Positions 1 through 8,174 of a stretch of DNA of 11,740 bases are shown piece after piece. The notes beneath the pieces were generated by a model. That model did not search any database, was not told the DNA's origin, and saw only the letters and a program-made list of their open reading frames with translations. This DNA is from Lachnospiraceae bacterium (GTDB lineage: Bacteria; Bacillota_A; Clostridia; Lachnospirales; Lachnospiraceae), in the NCBI GenBank assembly GCA_017553665.1, contig JAFZKM010000343.1, forward strand, positions 1 to 11,740. The letters run 5' to 3'. The translations under genes and the position numbers were made by a program. Each line of letters begins with the position of its first letter. Positions within the stretch are counted from its first letter, which is position 1.

Positions 1-1352
1 CGTTAAAGAGACTCACTGAGGACGGCTTTGAAGGGCATTTCATAAATCTTTCCGGCTACTCTGATTTGAAGTACGCGCAGGAAGCCATGAAGTACAATGT
101 GCGCCATTATCTCACAAAGCCCATAGACGAGGATGAATTGACCGCGGCTGTCCGCGAGATCAGCGGTATGCTCGATAACGAAGCGGGTGCCCGTTCCCGC
201 GACCTCTTCCTCAGAAACAAGTCCAAAAAGGAGATCGTCAGCGACATCCTTTCGCACAACATAGATTTTAAGCTGCTCAGTGAGGCGGATCCTGGCCTGT
301 CCGCGGACAAATACCAGATCATCGCCTATGAGAATTTCAATATGACCGATTCGGAACTCCCCTACCGTTTCTCCGAGCTCTTTAACGCCGCGGGGAGCCG
401 GTCTTCCGCTTCGGTCCATCTCGTATACCGCGGACATGACATCCTTCTGCTCCTCGGAGATTCGGGCATAGAGCGCTTCAGGCGTTTCCTGGAACACTAT
501 GAGTCCGAGCCCGAGCAGGGCAGCCCTCTTGACCGCATTTTTGTGGCATACGGATGCGTCGTGAACTCGCTTTCCGACATTCCGGAATCCTACGCCCAGG
601 CCGAGGAACTGCTCTCCCGCCGTTTCTTCTGCGTGCAGGGACAGCATGTGCTCGGCTTCGATGATCTGCCCTCTGTGCAGAACAACCTCGAGAAGCTCGA
701 GAATTCCAGGATCGACGGCTATACCGCCGAGATCACCGATTACCTCCAGACCTTTAACAGAAGAAAAGTGGCAGAAGTACTCTACTCCATCGAAGAGTAT
801 CTCTACCGGGTGAATGCCGATATTTCCGCGGTTAAGCTGTTCCTGACCGACCTGTATCTTCGCATCAAGGATACGATGACGCACCGCTACAGCACGATAG
901 CCCTGCCCTTCTCCTCAAACGCGGATATCATCTCATTCATCAGCGCGCAGAATTACCTGTACGAGATAATCATCTACTTCTCCAACCGTTTTGAGGAGCT
1001 GATGAACTCCATGGGGAATTCGTCCCGTGACAGCGTGATCGACGATATTCTCTATTACATCGACCATAACTACAACACAAACCTTAAGCTTGAGATGATC
1101 GCGTCCCTTTTCGGATACAACAGCTCATACCTCGGGAAGATATTCACGAAGACCGTCGGCGACAGCTTCAACACCTATGTCGACCGCATCCGCATCGATC
1201 ACGCGATCGGGATGCTCTCCGACGAGAAGCTCAAAGTCTACGAGATCGCCGAGAAGGTCGGATACCGCAATGTCGATTATTTCCACAAGAAATTCAAGAA
1301 ATATACAGGCGAAAGTCCCGCGGAGTACCGCGCAAAGCATCAGGGCAAATGA
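1..1352 (+). CDS. YesN-type response regulator with AraC DNA-binding domain (5' end outside window)
   Basis: This is the C-terminal 449 residues of a two-component response regulator that would control transcription in the cytoplasm, probably of sugar-uptake genes. The open frame runs unbroken from the left edge, so internal ATG or TTG codons are not the real start. Residues 1-45 are the end of a receiver domain: the LSGYSD strand and the TKPID segment supply the conserved Ser17 and Lys39. The phosphate-accepting Asp lies upstream of the window. A middle region of roughly 290 residues without recognisable motifs follows, as in other YesN regulators. The last 106 residues are an AraC domain with two helix-turn-helix units, at about 363-386 and 412-436, the second including EIAEKVGYRNVDYFHKKFKK. 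The gene converges on the transport and hydrolase genes. A partner histidine kinase is expected upstream but is not visible. The family assignment is firm; control of the neighbouring genes is inferred from position. Confidence 0.93.
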   Translation, partial: LKRLTEDGFEGHFINLSGYSDLKYAQEAMKYNVRHYLTKPIDEDELTAAVREISGMLDNEAGARSRDLFLRNKSKKEIVSDILSHNIDFKLLSEADPGLSADKYQIIAYENFNMTDSELPYRFSELFNAAGSRSSASVHLVYRGHDILLLLGDSGIERFRRFLEHYESEPEQGSPLDRIFVAYGCVVNSLSDIPESYAQAEELLSRRFFCVQGQHVLGFDDLPSVQNNLEKLENSRIDGYTAEITDYLQTFNRRKVAEVLYSIEEYLYRVNADISAVKLFLTDLYLRIKDTMTHRYSTIALPFSSNADIISFISAQNYLYEIIIYFSNRFEELMNSMGNSSRDSVIDDILYYIDHNYNTNLKLEMIASLFGYNSSYLGKIFTKTVGDSFNTYVDRIRIDHAIGMLSDEKLKVYEIAEKVGYRNVDYFHKKFKKYTGESPAEYRAKHQGK

Positions 1353-1354
1353 TA

Positions 1355-1379
1355 ACAGGAGGGGTGCTTCCCCTCCTGT
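1355..1379. terminator. Hairpin between convergent genes, probable bidirectional terminator
   Basis: A perfect 10-bp stem (ACAGGAGGGG against CCCCTCCTGT) with a 5-nt loop fills most of the 34-nt gap between the response regulator stop (1350-1352) and the GH5 stop (1387-1389). Neither side has a long T-run, so termination efficiency is uncertain, but the placement between two convergent gene ends is typical of a shared terminator. Confidence 0.65.
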
Positions 1380-1386
1380 ATCGTAC

Positions 1387-3906
1387 TTATCTTATCACTG
1401 CAAAAGTAAATTCTATCGTTATATTCTTTATACCCACGAGCTTGGTCTTATCGATGATCACGGGTGATGCCGTGCTCGGCGAGCCTTTGAGTATACGCGC
1501 GTCAGAGGGCAGGGTCTTAACCCACTCGTTCACCAGGTTCACTCTGGTGCACTTGCCGTCATCCGAACTTGTATAAGGCGTCGCTATGAGCTCCAGTTCT
1601 TCTCCGTCGATCTTTATCGAATCGATCAGGATATGACATCCCGGATACAACAGCTCCGCGTCCGCTATCGCGAGCGCCGCGAAGGTCAGGCCGTCGTTTC
1701 CGCCCGCAAAGTCGAGGCTTACCGTATATTTCCCGGGGCCTTCGACGATCGCGTTCGTAGCCTTGATACCGGCAGTATTGTCCGCAGGATTGAACACATC
1801 TCCCACGCTGTAGGTTCCGGCTCCGCCGTTCCACATGATCCATGCGACGGGTGTTCCGGGTTCATAGGTCTCCACGCCTTCCCACATCTCGGGTGCCGCA
1901 GCGGCGGTCGCTTCCATCTCCTGCTTCACGCCTTCGAGATAAGAAGCTCCCGCTTCCGTTTCTTTTGTGAAGCTCCTTGAAGCGTACATCCTGGCGACTT
2001 CCTCATCCCTCAGTTTGCAGTAGGTCTTGTCATAGGTTCCGTTCGTATCCCAAAGGAGCGGTACCCAGTTGTTTACATCACAGTGGTCGAGGAAATACGT
2101 CGTGAATTCGACCGTATTTGTCTGTGTGGTATGTGTCTTTGTCGTGCTGTCATAGATCGGCAGCGCGCCGTACTCGCCGATTATTATTCCGTATCCCATT
2201 TCGCTGAACTTCTTCAGCTTGCCGAGATACTTGTCCATTGTCTCATAATCGGCCTTGATGCCCCATCTGGCCTCTATTCCGTCCGGTCCTGTCCCGCAGT
2301 AGTTCCAGGGCGTGTAATAATGTACCGAAAGGAACAGCTTGCCGTTCGCGGTATCCGCAGGCATCTTGAACCGTGCGTCGCAAGTATCGGTGATATCGGT
2401 ATTGTAGCCCGCGATCAGCAGGAAACGGTCATCGTTGTTTCCGCCCGTGCTCCTGACCAGATCCACGAACTTCTGATTTATCTCGTTCGTTATGCGGTAC
2501 TGGTCATCCACGGTGAGTTTTCCCGAGTCCGCCCAGCTTCCGTTGTTGTTCAGGCCGTTGCCCAGCTCCTCGTTCGCCGACTCAAAGATCAGCATGTCGG
2601 GATAATCCTTGAAGTATGTCGAAACCTGAGTCCACATCGACTCGTATATCTTCCACGCTTTTTCCACAGCAGCGGGATCGGACGAGCCGAACATCGCCCA
2701 CCATCCCGAATCCCAGTGGTCGTTCATTACCACGAACATCTCGTTATCAAGCGCCCAGTTCACGACTGTCGCCACACGCTCGAGATAATCCGCGTTGATC
2801 TCGAAGTCATCCTTCAGGAAATCCATCGTATTGGCCCACGACACGGGTATGCGCAGCGTATCGAATCCTGCTGCCTTGTAGCCCTTTATCATGGCCTCGG
2901 AAGTAATGGGCTGGCCCCACGCGCACTCATAGGTCGTAACAGACGCGTTCTTGCCTGAGGAAACCGCCTCGAATGTATTTCCGAGGTTGATGCCGTTGCC
3001 CATGTAATACGAAAGTGTCTTTGCGTCCATTCCGGTCAGGTCCATCGTACTGAATACAGCTCCGTTCTCTCCTATCACCGCGCCGGCAGGGGTGTCGTTC
3101 CCGTTATCGCCGCCCGCGGACGCTTCCGTTCCCCATACAAGACCCGAAAGTGTGAAAACGACCGTAACAGTCTTCGGCGCGTCCACAGTGGTGAAATTTG
3201 CCACGTGCTCGCCCGCTTCAACCTCAGCGACGCAGGAACCGTCCCATGAGTTCACGGGATCGTTCGTATCGAATATGCCGTTCGGTTTCAATGCGGACTT
3301 GGGCGCGTCCATCGTAACCGTAAGCTCCGTGCCGTCCACGATCACCTTATCGTAGATGATATTGCAGGCGGTCAGCGGCGACTGTCCCTCACCCCTGATA
3401 TGCTCCATATCGATGATATATATCGCGGTGAGATTCTTAAGCGCCGTAACTCCCGCAGCCTTTGCCTCGGCCGAAAGATCGCTCCCGCAGTCAAATGTGA
3501 GCGCGTACTGTCCCGCTTCGGTCACGAAGATCGAGTTCTGCCCCGATTCGTTGCTGAAATACGAATGCTCAGCATCGTTGTAATATACGTTCAGCGCCAG
3601 CTCTGCATAATCTGCCGTCGAAGGCTTTGTCTTATATGCCGACATGTCGGGTATTCCGTCCGTGCCGGTCACGGGAGTATCCTGTCCTCCCGCCTGTCCG
3701 GCAGCATCGGTATTTCCCGGCTCAGGCGTCGCAGTCTCCACGCCGGCAGCCGCCGTCGGAGTATTATCGGTTATCGTATCTGACTTAGCGCAGCCCGTAA
3801 GTATCATGGCCATTACTGCCATTATACAGAGGAAGCACCGCATAACGCGGCGCTTCCCATGCGTGAAAGGGAGGGCTATATGTAGTATCGTTGTTTTTCT
3901 CATCAT
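1387..3906 (-). CDS. GH5 family endo-glycanase lipoprotein with flanking accessory modules
   Basis: This is a surface lipoprotein expected to cut beta-1,4-linked polysaccharide outside the membrane. The 839 residues begin with a long basic leader, a hydrophobic stretch and the lipobox LTGC (lipidated Cys39). A Thr/Pro/Gly linker (about 45-95) follows. The catalytic barrel covers about 284-640 and carries the GH5 residues Arg352 (TLRIPVSW), His397 (NDHWD), acid/base Glu446 (FESANE), His529-Tyr530, nucleophile Glu578 (IIIGEYG) and Trp619. The MGNGINLGNTFEA and CAWGQP segments recall GH5_4-like endoglucanases and xyloglucanases, but I cannot fix the subfamily. Beta-modules at about 100-258 and 684-838 flank the barrel. 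The gene ends the putative operon and overlaps the binding-protein gene by ATGA. The second codon, ATG at 3903, is better spaced from the GAGG site than the first. An internal ATG at 3843 would give a shorter signal peptide but has a weak ribosome site. Confidence 0.9.
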   Translation of the reverse strand: MMRKTTILHIALPFTHGKRRVMRCFLCIMAVMAMILTGCAKSDTITDNTPTAAAGVETATPEPGNTDAAGQAGGQDTPVTGTDGIPDMSAYKTKPSTADYAELALNVYYNDAEHSYFSNESGQNSIFVTEAGQYALTFDCGSDLSAEAKAAGVTALKNLTAIYIIDMEHIRGEGQSPLTACNIIYDKVIVDGTELTVTMDAPKSALKPNGIFDTNDPVNSWDGSCVAEVEAGEHVANFTTVDAPKTVTVVFTLSGLVWGTEASAGGDNGNDTPAGAVIGENGAVFSTMDLTGMDAKTLSYYMGNGINLGNTFEAVSSGKNASVTTYECAWGQPITSEAMIKGYKAAGFDTLRIPVSWANTMDFLKDDFEINADYLERVATVVNWALDNEMFVVMNDHWDSGWWAMFGSSDPAAVEKAWKIYESMWTQVSTYFKDYPDMLIFESANEELGNGLNNNGSWADSGKLTVDDQYRITNEINQKFVDLVRSTGGNNDDRFLLIAGYNTDITDTCDARFKMPADTANGKLFLSVHYYTPWNYCGTGPDGIEARWGIKADYETMDKYLGKLKKFSEMGYGIIIGEYGALPIYDSTTKTHTTQTNTVEFTTYFLDHCDVNNWVPLLWDTNGTYDKTYCKLRDEEVARMYASRSFTKETEAGASYLEGVKQEMEATAAAAPEMWEGVETYEPGTPVAWIMWNGGAGTYSVGDVFNPADNTAGIKATNAIVEGPGKYTVSLDFAGGNDGLTFAALAIADAELLYPGCHILIDSIKIDGEELELIATPYTSSDDGKCTRVNLVNEWVKTLPSDARILKGSPSTASPVIIDKTKLVGIKNITIEFTFAVIR
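1393..1857 (-). other. C-terminal accessory beta-module of the GH5 protein
   Basis: Residues about 684-838 of the GH5 protein follow the catalytic barrel. The order of landmarks is a Trp-containing start (VAWIMWNGG), a GxYTVSLDF strand, an ALAIADAEL strand, IDSIKIDGEELEL, the stretch CTRVNLVNEW and a final strand ITIEFTFAV. The same order occurs in residues 320-470 of the anchored protein encoded at 8231-10444 (YTVTIDKIVLNGEEIAL, DTRVNLYNEW, LEVYFTVAG). A carbohydrate-binding role is likely from its attachment to a glycanase, but I do not recognise a named CBM family. Confidence 0.6.
3133..3609 (-). other. N-terminal accessory beta-module of the GH5 protein
   Basis: Residues about 100-258 lie between the linker and the catalytic barrel. 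Landmarks are an aromatic start (LNVYYNDAEHSYF), a GQYALTFDCG strand, LTAIYIIDMEH, IIYDKVIVDGTELTV, a segment ending NDPVNSWDGS and a final strand TVTVVFTLSGL. The order matches the C-terminal module of the same protein and two modules of the anchored protein, at lower similarity. It is probably a carbohydrate-binding module of the same fold. The family name is unknown to me. Confidence 0.5.
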
Positions 3907-5681
3907 TTTCCTCTTACGGCCTCTTCGAGAGCGTGGCGTTTCGCGGCCTCATCGACGGACCACTGTCTGCACTGCTCATAGCCGTATGCTTTCGCGGTAT
4001 TGATCATCTGGTTCACATAATAGTTGTACTCGCCGTCAGACGCCGCATAGATGGCCTTCCAGCTGTAATCCACGATACAGGTCGTAACCTGCTTCCAGAT
4101 CAGCTCGAAATCGTCGCTCATCTCTGCCTCGTTGTACTCCGTCGCGGGAGCTACCTTGTACTGCAGATGCTCCATGTACTCGGATACGTTCTCGGCTCCG
4201 TTGTAGTCCACCCAGTCCTGCTGGATCTCGTAATCGATCTTGTTCGCGATGCTTCTCCAGTACTGCTGGTCGTAAGTATCTCCGCTGGTATTGGGGTTGA
4301 TCTCGTTGCCCGACCAGGTCGTATTGTTGATCTGCAGTTCGCCGTCATGGAAGGTTCCGCCTGCGTATTTGCCGGCCTCTTCCTCCGTCATCACGGTGCC
4401 TTCCTTATCGTTGATGCACTTCGCGCCGAACTCGGTGAGGCATGCGCGTCCTGCCTCGTCATAGTACCAGGTCACGTCCTTGGGACCGTAGAGTGCCTCC
4501 ATGTATCCGTCGGGAGTGCACAGCCAGTTGATGATCTGCATGCAGAGCTCGGGATGCTCGGTGTTCGCGCCGATTGTCCATACTCTGTTTCCGCCGTAGG
4601 GGCTCATACCGTAGCAGAGCGGAACGGCGTCCTGCGGAACCATCGTGTACATATATTTGCCTTCGGACATATGCGCCGCCGTGTTGAAAGGCCCGCTGCC
4701 CGCGTAGTTAAAGATTGAAAAGAATACGCCGCCGACCTTCATCTTCTCGATCATCTCGGTGTAGGTCTGAGTCATCGAGTTGGGATCCAGGAGCCCCTTC
4801 TGGTAAAGCGTATTAAAGAACTTCAGCGAGGTCAGGTAAGGTCCGTCGGGCTCGAGCGCGTCGTGCATGATGCCCGTGTCGGGATCGTAGATGCCGAGCT
4901 GCATCTCATCATAGCCCCAGTACGCCGTAGCAAAAGCCTTGACATACATGACCATGTTTCCGTCCCAGTCGGGCCAGAGTGATGCAGCGTAGGTAGGATT
5001 GCCGTTCTCATCGGTGGGGCAGATCTCCTTCATCTGCTCAAAGAGAGTTACGAGATCGTCCAGATTCTTTACAACAGGGTATCCGAGCTGCTTGTACAGA
5101 TCCCAGCGGATATCCCAGGTATAGAAGAACTGCTCGTGCGAGTCGCTCGAAGAAGCCACCGAATGTCCGAAGCCGTAGAGCGCGTCGCTCGCACCGTCGG
5201 TTATTGTCGAGGTCAGGGCCCTGTTCGCCGCAAGAGCCTGTCCCATGGTGTCTCTCATATCCTTGCCGTATGTATTGAGCAGATCGTACTTGTTCCAGTC
5301 AAGGAGCATTCCGCTCTTTACCGCGCGCTTATAGTCATTTCCGGTCGAACCGAATACTACGATATCACCGAGATTTCCGGATTCCATACGTGTATCGAAT
5401 ACGCCGTCCGAATGGGGAACGATCGTAAGCTTTACGTTGAACTTTTCCAAAAGCAGCTTTGCTACCCAGCCCTGCTGCTCTCCCGAATAATTCGCAAGCT
5501 GCGAATAGCAGACGATCTCAACGGGCTCCGAAGAATCGCTCTTGCCCGAAACCGTTCCGGTCACGCCATCGGTGCTGCCCGAGCCGCGTCCGGATACATC
5601 CCCGCTCTTTGTGCATGCCGCAAGCGACATGATCATCGCAAGGACAAGCATAAAAGCCATTGTTTTTCTGATCATTTTCAT
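3903..5681 (-). CDS. Extracellular solute-binding lipoprotein of a sugar ABC importer
   Basis: This is the substrate-binding component of the importer, tethered to the outer face of the membrane. The 592 residues start with a lipoprotein signal (hydrophobic FMLVLAMIMS, lipobox LAAC, Cys23) and a Ser/Gly-rich spacer. The mature part has the layout of the large family 1 binding proteins that work with LplB/LplC-type permeases: an early strand VEIVCYSQLANY, then GNLGDIVVFGS, a DWNKYDLLNTYGKD segment, many Trp and Tyr residues, and a full-length C-terminus. ATG at 5681 is chosen because the TTG twelve bases earlier lies inside the ribosome binding site. The stop of the preceding permease gene is only 14 nt away, and the TGA overlaps the ATG of the GH5 gene. 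The ligand is probably an oligosaccharide released by that enzyme. This is inferred from the operon, not visible in the protein. Confidence 0.93.
   Translation of the reverse strand: MKMIRKTMAFMLVLAMIMSLAACTKSGDVSGRGSGSTDGVTGTVSGKSDSSEPVEIVCYSQLANYSGEQQGWVAKLLLEKFNVKLTIVPHSDGVFDTRMESGNLGDIVVFGSTGNDYKRAVKSGMLLDWNKYDLLNTYGKDMRDTMGQALAANRALTSTITDGASDALYGFGHSVASSSDSHEQFFYTWDIRWDLYKQLGYPVVKNLDDLVTLFEQMKEICPTDENGNPTYAASLWPDWDGNMVMYVKAFATAYWGYDEMQLGIYDPDTGIMHDALEPDGPYLTSLKFFNTLYQKGLLDPNSMTQTYTEMIEKMKVGGVFFSIFNYAGSGPFNTAAHMSEGKYMYTMVPQDAVPLCYGMSPYGGNRVWTIGANTEHPELCMQIINWLCTPDGYMEALYGPKDVTWYYDEAGRACLTEFGAKCINDKEGTVMTEEEAGKYAGGTFHDGELQINNTTWSGNEINPNTSGDTYDQQYWRSIANKIDYEIQQDWVDYNGAENVSEYMEHLQYKVAPATEYNEAEMSDDFELIWKQVTTCIVDYSWKAIYAASDGEYNYYVNQMINTAKAYGYEQCRQWSVDEAAKRHALEEAVRGK
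3910..3914 (-). promoter_or_regulatory. Ribosome binding site of the GH5 gene, inside the preceding gene
   Basis: AGAGG lies within the last codons of the binding-protein gene, 3 nt before the first ATG (3906) and 6 nt before the second (3903). Because the TGA of the upstream gene overlaps the ATG, translation of the two genes is probably coupled. Confidence 0.55.
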
Positions 5682-5684
5682 AAG

Positions 5685-5691
5685 CTCCTCC
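5685..5691 (-). promoter_or_regulatory. Ribosome binding site fixing the start of the solute-binding protein
   Basis: GGAGGAG ends 3 nt before ATG 5681, and its GGAGG core is 5 nt away. The in-frame TTG at 5693 overlaps this site and is therefore not the start. Confidence 0.8.
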
Positions 5692-5695
5692 AAAA

Positions 5696-6667
5696 TTAAC
5701 CTTTTACCGCGCCTAACATTATACCCTTTTCAAAATATTTCTGCATCCAGGGGTATACAAGAAGTATCGGGAGTACCGTAACCATCGAGATGGTATACTT
5801 GATGACCTTGCCCGAATTGAGTTTGTTTACGATGGCTGCCATCTCATCCGCACTTCGCGCGGTGCCTATCGTCGAAGCGATATTGTTCGACTGATTGAGC
5901 CAGATATACAGCTTATGCTGTAAGGTGTGCAGATTGGGTGAATTCTGCATATTGATGACCGAATCCATGAATGAGTTCCAGTGTCCCACCGCGCCGAATA
6001 TCGCGATCGTAGCTAAGATCGGCTTCGAGAGCGGCCAGATCAGCTTCCTGAATATCATCATGTGTCCCGCGCCGTCGATGAAAGCGCTCTCCTCGAGCTC
6101 GGCCGGGATGGATTCGATATAGGTTTTTACAAGTATTATGTTAAAAGGCTGAACGATCGCCGGGATGATGTATCCCAGGAAGTTGTCGGTCAGTCCGAGC
6201 ATCAGCATGTTCGTGTAGCCCGGGATCAGGCCTGCGTTGAAATACATCGTGATAACAAGGAATCTGTACCAGAATTTCCTGTTCCACATCTCTTTCTTGG
6301 TAACCAGATATCCGCAGTAGGCGGATGCCACTACCATCAGCAGAGTACCGATCACGGTTCTCGATATCGTTACAAAGAACGCCTGTCCCAGATCGCCCAG
6401 GGACAGCATGTCCTTGTAGTTCTGCAGCGTAAACCCGATCGGATAGAAATTGACCGCGCCTCTTGCGACCATCTCATTGTCCGAGATCGTATTTATGAAC
6501 AGATAGTAGAAGGGGAAGAAGCATATCAGGGCGAATAATCCGAACACCGCGTAATCCACGATGTAGAAGGCTATATCCTTTCCCGTCAGCTTTATATTGG
6601 ATCTGTGCCTGCGGTAATAAGCCTTCTCGGCCTTTGCGTCAAGCTTTTCCTGTAAAGTTTTGGCCAT
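5696..6667 (-). CDS. Sugar ABC transporter permease, LplC/YtcP type
   Basis: This is one of the two membrane subunits of the importer. The 323 residues have a basic cytoplasmic N-terminus (1-30), a first helix at about 33-58 and further helices at about 98-120, 135-160, 163-182, 213-230 and 290-306, the usual six-helix plan of MalG-like subunits. The EAA loop that docks the ATPase is at about 185-215, with ESIPAELEESAFIDGAG followed by the LIWPLSKP segment. The C-terminus YFEKGIMLGAVKG is characteristic of this subgroup. Length is normal for the family. The start has AAGGAGG a few bases upstream in a 16-nt gap after the preceding permease, and the next gene begins 14 nt after its stop, so co-transcription is nearly certain. 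It would pair with the larger permease just upstream. Confidence 0.95.
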   Translation of the reverse strand: MAKTLQEKLDAKAEKAYYRRHRSNIKLTGKDIAFYIVDYAVFGLFALICFFPFYYLFINTISDNEMVARGAVNFYPIGFTLQNYKDMLSLGDLGQAFFVTISRTVIGTLLMVVASAYCGYLVTKKEMWNRKFWYRFLVITMYFNAGLIPGYTNMLMLGLTDNFLGYIIPAIVQPFNIILVKTYIESIPAELEESAFIDGAGHMMIFRKLIWPLSKPILATIAIFGAVGHWNSFMDSVINMQNSPNLHTLQHKLYIWLNQSNNIASTIGTARSADEMAAIVNKLNSGKVIKYTISMVTVLPILLVYPWMQKYFEKGIMLGAVKG

Positions 6668-6683
6668 GATCTCCCTCCTTCCG

Positions 6684-8159
6684 TCAGATTATGCTCTCGC
6701 CGCGGACCATCTTTGAGATGCCGTTAGCCATAAACAGCAAAGTAACGCTGACCAGAGTCTTTAACATGCCTATTACTGTTGAAAGCGGGATCTTGCCTGC
6801 GCCGATACCCAGCGTATATACATACAGGTCGAGGACTTCAAGTGTTTCCTTTGTATTGGCGTTCGAGAATACCAGATACTGGTCCATTCCGTTGCTCAGG
6901 ATTCCGGCTACCGCCATGAGCAGCATTACCGAATAGGTCGGAAGCAGTCCGGGCAGCGTCACATGGCGCATCTTCTGGAAGCGTCCCGCGCCGTCCACAG
7001 TCGCGGCCTCATAAAGCTGCTGGTCGATGCCCGATATACCGGCGATGTAAATGATCGCGCTCCAGCCTATGCCCTTCCAGATGCCCCACAGGAGCATCTT
7101 AACATAGAGCATGTCACTTTCCATCAGATACAGCCTGTTATGAGTAACACCGGTCATCTGCGTCAGCAGGTTGTTGATGAAGCCTTCGTTCGAGAAGATT
7201 GCGAACGCTATCGCGTACACGAGAACCCAGCTGATAAAGTTCGGGATAGTCGTGAATACCTGCACGATCCTCCTGAACCATCCGCATTTGATCTCCGAAA
7301 GGAATATCGCGAAAGCCATCGCGAGCCAGCTCGTAGCTATGCCGAGACCGCTCATTATCAGCGTGTTCTTCATTACGCGCGCGATGTCGGCTCTCGTCAT
7401 CGGGTTTTCCACAAGGCTCCTGAACCACTTGAAGCCCACGAAGTCATCCATTGAGAGATTACCGGGGCCCGATTTGTAATCAAAGAACGCATAGCGCCAT
7501 CCGTAAAGAGGCAGATACGCGAAGATAAATGCCAGCACGATGAACGGCAGGAACATGATAAAGAGCTTATAGCTTGTAAGCATCTCGCATTTCATGCCCG
7601 CTTCGGGTTTCGGCTGCGCGAATATCAGAAGAACGGAGCAGAGCAGCTGAAGGACCGCGAATCCAAGCATCAGATACAGCGCCGGCGGAAGTGAGTCAAC
7701 GGCCAGATTAAACCCGACCGTTTCCGCGATCTCGACATCTACTGCCTGATATAACCTGTAAGTCGCCAGCATCTGGAAAAAACCGCCGATCACCACGCCC
7801 GAACCTGCGAGCGTCAGGTAATTCGAGATGCGCTTCATCTTGAGATTGCCCAGAGATACGCACGCCGCCGCGGACAATATGATAACGCCCACAACCATCA
7901 ATGCGGAGGCGATCATCAGACTGTAGATGTCGCTCTTGAAGATGTAATTGTGGTTTATCTCATATTTGATGTTGATGACAAGCCTGTTGTATGACAGCGC
8001 GGATGTCAGAAGTGAGATATTCTTGTTCATCTGCGTGAATATCCTGGCGGGATTAAACTCGCTGAAGAATACCAGCACAAACGCAAACAGCAGACTCACG
8101 CGCGTCACGTAATAGACTTTGTCGGTCCATCCGTTGCTGACTTCTTTTCTTTTAGCCAT
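6684..8159 (-). CDS. Sugar ABC transporter permease, LplB/YteP type, with extra N-terminal membrane region
   Basis: This is the second membrane subunit of the importer. At 491 residues it is well above the usual size of about 300-320 for LplB-type permeases. The canonical part starts near residue 195 (YKLFIMFLPFIVLAFIFAYL, then PLYGWRYAFFDYK) and has an EAA loop at about 380-407 (QQLYEAATVDGAG, then HVTLPGLLP) and the usual end ISKMVRGESII. The first 195 residues are additional and contain about four hydrophobic helices (17-33, 78-101, 112-134, 158-181), with a polar stretch between the first two. MalF-type permeases also carry extra N-terminal helices, but I see no specific similarity. The ATG is preceded by GGGGAG at a 6-nt spacing, after a strong hairpin. 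The gene lies directly upstream of its partner permease. Confidence 0.92.
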   Translation of the reverse strand: MAKRKEVSNGWTDKVYYVTRVSLLFAFVLVFFSEFNPARIFTQMNKNISLLTSALSYNRLVINIKYEINHNYIFKSDIYSLMIASALMVVGVIILSAAACVSLGNLKMKRISNYLTLAGSGVVIGGFFQMLATYRLYQAVDVEIAETVGFNLAVDSLPPALYLMLGFAVLQLLCSVLLIFAQPKPEAGMKCEMLTSYKLFIMFLPFIVLAFIFAYLPLYGWRYAFFDYKSGPGNLSMDDFVGFKWFRSLVENPMTRADIARVMKNTLIMSGLGIATSWLAMAFAIFLSEIKCGWFRRIVQVFTTIPNFISWVLVYAIAFAIFSNEGFINNLLTQMTGVTHNRLYLMESDMLYVKMLLWGIWKGIGWSAIIYIAGISGIDQQLYEAATVDGAGRFQKMRHVTLPGLLPTYSVMLLMAVAGILSNGMDQYLVFSNANTKETLEVLDLYVYTLGIGAGKIPLSTVIGMLKTLVSVTLLFMANGISKMVRGESII

Positions 8160-8174
8160 CTTGCTCTCCCCAAA

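Noticed and set aside
3..884. Long open frame on the minus strand opposite the response regulator
   Set aside because: It is antisense to a clear receiver/AraC protein, has no ribosome binding site or recognisable domain, and is explained by the codon bias of the real gene.
2083..2958. Long open frame on the plus strand opposite the GH5 catalytic region
   Set aside because: The opposite strand encodes an unbroken GH5 barrel with all catalytic residues. The plus-strand product has a composition typical of antisense translation.
3891..4718. Long hydrophobic open frame on the plus strand opposite the binding-protein gene
   Set aside because: Val/Leu richness arises from antisense Asp, Tyr and Asn codons. 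There is no credible start or family, and the real gene on the minus strand is certain.
5691..5693. TTG as the start codon of the solute-binding protein
   Set aside because: It overlaps the GGAGGAG ribosome binding site. ATG at 5681 has correct spacing and gives a standard lipoprotein signal.
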